From assembly GCA_033030425.1 (NCBI GenBank), contig JAUFSD010000023.1, forward strand, positions 248,001 through 312,000: a stretch of 64,000 nt of DNA, written 5' to 3'. Below the pieces are notes generated by a model. It had not been told where the DNA came from. It saw only the letters and a list, made by a program, of their open reading frames with translations, and made no database searches. Positions 59,735 through 64,000 of this stretch are shown in pieces; position 1 is the first letter of the stretch, and the number at the start of each line of letters is the position of its first letter. Position numbers and translations under genes: made by a program. The DNA is from Verpa conica. Lineage: Eukaryota; Ascomycota; Pezizomycetes; Pezizales; Morchellaceae.

Positions 59735-59853
59735 GTGTTCGGTCATAGAACGATGAAAATGGAGCATCCCGTCCGCTCTGCTGTACCCAATCATCGTATC
59801 GCCTAGTTAGTACTGCGGTGGGTGACCACGTGGGAATCTTAGGTACTGAACTC
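59735..59853 (+). rRNA. 5S rRNA (dispersed copy, possibly diverged)
   Basis: 119 nt, the standard fungal 5S length. It shows the conserved CATCCCGTCCGCTCTGCTGTAC core, AGTTAGTACTGCGGTGGGTG and ACCACGTGGGAATCTTAGGT. The 5' and 3' ends pair as helix I (GTTCGGT with ACTGAAC). A TTTTT terminator follows at 59860-59864. The loop that is usually TTAAGC-like reads CCCAATC, so this copy may be a diverged variant or pseudogene. Single scattered 5S genes are normal in many filamentous ascomycetes. Confidence 0.85.
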
Positions 59854-59859
59854 ATTAAA

Positions 59860-59864
59860 TTTTT
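59860..59864 (+). terminator. Pol III terminator of 5S rRNA
   Basis: Five T residues begin seven bases after the 5S 3' end. Confidence 0.7.
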
Positions 59865-60413
59865 GCTTCTTGCTTGTGTATGCAGCTAAAGTGCTATAGG
59901 AACTTTGCTTATTTATGATGGGATGTTGATTGCAAAAAGTCTGAGAGTAGAAGGTGTGGGATGTACCCGTTAAAGTTAGTTTTAGGGCTATCATTTACAC
60001 TAATACCATTCGGGGATAGCTGGATATTAATAACCAATATACTGATACGGATAGTAGCTACTCGCACTCACGTAGAAGAATAAATTAGTAAAGTATTGTT
60101 CAGTGATATGGATAACACGGGCGACACGCATCGGCTGCAACTGCGACCTGCTAGAAAAGAAAGACCTTGGCGTCAGCAAAGGTTCTATTACGTATCGCTA
60201 ATGCGAGATCCTTCACGGCTATCTTGTGGTACAAAGTCCGGATCTCACTTGCCATAACCATCACTGGCTAAATTGTACTCTTTACTAGTGGCTTAGTGAA
60301 AACGGCGAGAAATGTAAGTCACGTGAAAACGGTCTAGTTTCTCGTTTGTAATATTATGTAGCTTTGTCTATTCTAAGTAGGTTGCTTCTATAAGTATTAT
60401 TCGCAAGATCATA
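59865..60413. other. Intergenic
   Basis: Spacer between 5S rRNA and the 3' end of the minus-strand zinc-ribbon gene. Nothing recognised. Confidence 0.6.
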
Positions 60414-61225
60414 TTAACGCCTAGTATTGGACCATCTTTCACTAATTATTGGATGAGGAGCGTCATCCGCAATCCAGTTGCTGTATAACGCGCCGTAGTA
60501 AGTGTTACGAAAGTCAATACTCCCCTCATCATCATCGTCTAGTGGAGATCTAGCGCCGTATTCGGTTACTCTAAAGTATCTTTCGAATGGTAACGTTGGC
60601 GAGTCGACCTCTGGCTCAATCTCAGGTTTAGTATAGCAGAAAGAATCACGTCCGTAAGCAGAGATAGTAAACTCAGACTCTGGGCGGGGAGCACCTATTA
60701 TTCTCATAAAATTAGCAACCTGCTGATATATTCAAGAATTCCGGGGGGGGGGGGAGACTTACATTTTCTACAAAGACCTCTCGTATCCCTAGCAGGAAGG
60801 TTAGTACACACAGTGCAAAGCTGATTTGTTTTAGTTATATCAAGAGGTGCCGGACGCAATCTACTTGAAAAGCCAACAGGCTCTAAGTCAGCTCTCCGCC
60901 TCCTGTCATTCCAGGGATCACAAGGTACCGATATATCCTCATCGGGTATTTCTAGCTCTTCGCCTTCTGAACACATCAATGAGTCGATACCGGCACAGGT
61001 CATGCTGAGTTCCGAGCATGGTCGTTCTTCTGCATGTGTGGGTCGGCAGTACGAGTAGCGCCTAGTTAGACCCACCCTTGTTCCAGGAACTCTGATTGGG
61101 GCGCTGGATTGGACGTTGTATGGTAATGATATTGCTGGTCTTGTAACTTTCTTGGAAGCGGGTGGTGGTCTCTGACTGATGCAGAATATTCTACATAGTA
61201 TTGTTGAGAATTGTCTCTTTACCAT
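60414..61225 (-). CDS. Small protein with CX2CX11CX2C zinc-ribbon motif, unknown
   Basis: Two exons (61225-60763 and 60694-60414) encode 247 aa. The 68-nt intron starts GTAAGT and ends ATAATAG with a GCTAAT branch site, and contains a run of about 12 C on the coding strand. The N-terminus is basic. Near residue 137 a motif C137-x2-C140-x11-C152-x2-C155 looks like a single zinc ribbon. The last Cys codon (TGT) is created by splicing, which supports the gene model. The C-terminal 90 residues are acidic and aromatic (DDDDEGSIDF, YYGALYSNW). There is no signal peptide or membrane segment. I do not recognise the family. Confidence 0.7.
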
Positions 61226-63236
61226 TGGTATCGAGGGTAGGTTTTATTAAGAGTTATCTTTAGGTCTGCTTAAGATCTTGTTTAATAGTGATGTGATATG
61301 GTGTTGAGATAGATTTATGAGGGTCGGTAAGGGTTCTAATCCATGTATAGCATGAGTGGGCAAGGCTGTTTTATCAAAGCTAGAAAACAACCTGCTTAAC
61401 TTGAATATACGTCGAAACATACTGTAGTTTCAAAGGGCTACTTTCAAGTGTGAGAAGCACGTAGTATGAGGAAGCACTAGGATACTGGTATAGAAACGTG
61501 ATTGCACAGTGACATACTATCCCTTATACGCATGGGAGACCATGAATGTACTAGGCCCATCTCTGAGTCTTTGATGTTAATCTATGTCTACTTGACTTAT
61601 TTTTACACTGGTTGTCGCGGGTGTCTTGAAAACTGAAACAAGGACATCGGAACAAAGGATGTGCGTAGTGCTTAGGAATACCGCATGGTTGTGTATCGAT
61701 AAGACGCGCTTGGCCCGGCCATCGTGCTAGACACTGCAGCCTTCATGTAGTTTCGCACTCTTTAAGGTAGTTCTGAGAACTGGCGCACTCTTGTGAATCA
61801 GCACCCCCTCAGGTGCTGAGGCCATTTACCGACATACAAACACGGCAGATTCCAAATGCAAGATCCATCGACCCTAAAATACCGCAGGATAAGCTAACCG
61901 AGCCGCTAGCTCTTACATCTGGAATGGAGAATCCCAGCAGCAGTCATCGTCATTGAATTATTGCCCGCCGCTGACGCCTTGGCGCCTTTCTGGGGAGTAA
62001 TATAGACGCGATCCGTCACTATAATGCGCCTAAATACCAGCGTATTCGGGGCTTATGTAAACGCTCGTATTCGCTTGAGTGATGCCTTGCCAAACCTATT
62101 TTGCTATCGAATAAGCACTGGGGAGAGTACTTACTAACCAATGATTACTTCGGGGAGGGACCGAAGCTACATAAGTAGAATCAGAGACTTTTCGGGTACA
62201 TCTTGCCGACCCCCACTGATACTCATCAGAAGTCATCCGCTAGTCTCTCCTACTAAAAGATACATAAGCTTGGTGGAAAGTATCAATCTTCGGCTAATAA
62301 TGACTTGTGCTACAATTATACTCGGATCATAATCGGCAGTGAGCATTCCTTGTTACATACGCCAAGAGCTTTGCCGCAACATGGGACGGATAGCTCGTCT
62401 CTACTAGCACTCATCACATAATTTCACCAGGGAGTGGGGGGCGGGGGGGTAATATCAGGTTTTCGTCAGCAGAATAGAAATCAGACTATTGCTTATGTTG
62501 TCTGTTTTTTCTCTCTCTCGCTCTTCTAAATTCAAGAGTAAAAAGGATTGTTTCCGAGATGGCAAAAATCACCGCGTGCTGTTACGGAAAGTGGGTAGCT
62601 ACATATGTTAGGAACCAAAATTCTGGAGTCGCCGTCCTCTAGATAGAGCTGTCTGGAATGTGCTACGACTACGTGGGCCTAATAGCGGGTCGTGCCCGGC
62701 CGGTTGAGTCGTACTCGGGAGACAGTAAGTACCAGATAATGCAAGTCTCAGTCAGGGGGTGGGGGATTGATTATTGGAGGGAGCGAGGTACACCTTCGGC
62801 TGAGAAGTAGAACCTGTATTGGCTGGTACCTTCTACTTGTCCCGACTATCCGCGCGAGCGACCAGATGCCTGCCGTGTAACGTCTTAATACTGGGGAAGC
62901 AGAAGATCAATACTCGAACCGTCAGTCACTCCCGAAAAAAATTTAGTCCAGGCTTCAGAACGCCTTACATATATAACGCAAGATGCGGTATGTCTCCGGA
63001 AGCGACAGGCTCACCGGGTCCCGGAAAGGCCCCAGTCCTGGGGTCTACCGTAAGGCTACCCACGTGGTTATGGAGCCTCCCCCGCTTAATGCGGTTATCA
63101 ATTGCTAATCAAGACATGAGTCTTTCATTGGCGAGGAAGATGATTTAAAGGTGAGCCTTCTCGCTGCCAATTGTGAATACTCGCCTCACTACCTTTCGTG
63201 GGACATAAGAAAGCCTTATCCAGTTTTTCTCAGAAA
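61226..63236. other. Intergenic
   Basis: Two kilobases between divergent genes with no supported coding sequence. A G-rich tract lies near 62436-62449 and a pyrimidine tract at 62506-62527. The 109-codon frame at 62819-63148 does not resemble a family and lies close to the GMC start. Confidence 0.55.
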
Positions 63237-64000
63237 ATGCTTGTACATTTGGCAGTTACTTTATCGATTGCGGGTAGCACTTTTGCTGCGCCTTTCTTGG
63301 GACAATTGATAGAAAGGGAGGAGCAGCTAAAATCATCATATGACTATGTCATAGCTGGTGGAGGAACAGCAGTAAGTCGAGAGCTTCACCGAGCATGGAT
63401 CTTTTGAAGGGTTAGACTGATTTAGACTACTGGGATTAGGGACTTGCAGTTGCAAATCGTCTGACTGAAAACCCAGACAGTAAGTTTAAACTTAACCAAG
63501 AATAATGAACAAGTTACTGACGACCGGTACTAGTTACTGTGCTCGTGCTTGAGGCTGGGATACCTGACCAAAAGGAATGCGCGGCCATATTACAGCGATG
63601 CTTGGGCGACACAATGCGCTCGAAATACGATTGGAACGTGACAACGGAGCCCCAGATTTTTCTAAGTGGGCGCCGCCAGAACCTTACTATTGGAAGAGCT
63701 CTGGGCGGAAGCTCGATGTTGAACGGGATGATGTTTGACAGGGGCTCTCCTAACGACTACAACATGTGGGAAGAATTGGGCAATGAGGGATGGGGATGGA
63801 AAGACCTCTTGCCTTACTTCAAAAAGGTTTGTTTCGCCTGATGCATCGTCTTTAAGAAACACAGAGTTAACCGGTAGAATTTAGAGCGAGACTTTCACAC
63901 CCCCGAAAGCAAAACATGTCGAGGAGTTCGGAATCACATATGATCCCTCCGTTCACGGGGATAGTGGATATATTCAGTCTGGATATCCAAATTTCATGTT
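63237..64000 (+). CDS. Secreted GMC oxidoreductase, N-terminal part (3' incomplete)
   Basis: Exons 63237-63371, 63440-63479, 63534-63826 and 63885 onward run off the right edge. A signal peptide (HLAVTLSIAGSTFAAP) precedes the FAD-binding start YDYVIAGGGTAGLAVANRL, joined across intron 1. VLVLEAGIP then binds the FAD ribose. The GMC signature RALGGSSMLNGMMFDRG and the stretch WGWKDLLPYFKK are present. The family includes aryl-alcohol oxidases, glucose oxidases/dehydrogenases and methanol oxidases. The active-site His pair lies beyond the edge, so substrate class is open. An extracellular FAD oxidase of this type can supply peroxide or electrons to LPMOs such as the AA9 8 kb upstream, but no direct link is shown. 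Confidence 0.93.

Noticed and set aside
1..64000. CRISPR arrays, bacterial operons or prophage
   Set aside because: The splice-site-bearing genes and eukaryotic tRNAs show nuclear fungal DNA; no spaced direct-repeat array is present.

Overview
The window reads as nuclear DNA of a filamentous ascomycete (Pezizomycotina). The protein genes carry short GT-AG introns of about 47-90 nt, usually with a CTAAC-type branch site. They include typical ascomycete families: SHR3, an AA9 LPMO, a LAC12-like permease, a CYB2-like flavocytochrome, a CAP/PR-1 protein, a GPI-type Ser/Thr mannoprotein and a GMC oxidoreductase. The tRNAs have introns after position 37, and a single dispersed 5S rRNA gene is present. 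I cannot fix the species. Gene density is low, at 15 protein genes plus three RNA genes in 64 kb. Long AT-rich intergenic stretches contain many mononucleotide and dinucleotide tracts.

Layout, left to right. An incomplete arrestin-domain protein C-terminus with PSAPP motifs runs off the left edge. It is followed by an intron-containing tRNA-Leu(CAA), then two neighbouring paralogues of a small double GRF-like zinc-finger protein (4.2-6.3 kb). The ER permease chaperone SHR3 lies at 10.1-10.7 kb. A small repeat-bearing Ser/Arg-rich protein lies at 16.6-17.1 kb. On the minus strand are a six-exon lactose-permease-type MFS transporter (20.8-22.7 kb) and a five-exon SET-domain methyltransferase-like gene (23.9-25.6 kb). 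Next come a secreted, GPI-type Ser/Thr-rich wall protein (29.2-31.0 kb, plus), a flavin monooxygenase (32.6-34.2 kb, minus), a CAP/PR-1 secreted protein (35.1-35.8 kb, plus) and a phospho-site-rich unknown protein (39.3-39.9 kb, minus). After a gene-poor 6 kb come tRNA-Val(AAC) with a very short intron, a cytochrome b5-FMN 2-hydroxyacid dehydrogenase (46.7-48.4 kb, minus), and a secreted Gly/Asn-rich protein with Kex2-type sites (51.2-53.1 kb). The right part holds an AA9 LPMO (54.4-55.4 kb), a membrane-anchored aspartic-protease-like protein lacking the first catalytic Asp (56.5-58.6 kb), the 5S rRNA (59.7 kb), a zinc-ribbon unknown (60.4-61.2 kb, minus) and the start of a secreted GMC oxidoreductase cut by the right edge.

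Much of the coding content faces the cell surface or secretome: AA9, GMC, CAP, GPI mannoprotein, Kex2-type protein, sugar transporter, and SHR3 which exports amino-acid permeases. AA9 and GMC enzymes can cooperate in extracellular redox chemistry, but nothing here shows a co-regulated cluster.

The most unusual signals outside genes are three tiny insertions (30-49 bp). They share one 3' sequence ending in a TTCA repeat and each is bounded by a direct duplication of 8, 13 or 16 bp, as expected for extremely 5'-truncated retroelement copies. A 10-bp palindrome, CTACATGTAG, also recurs five times. All exon structures were assembled by hand from splice signals and reading frame.
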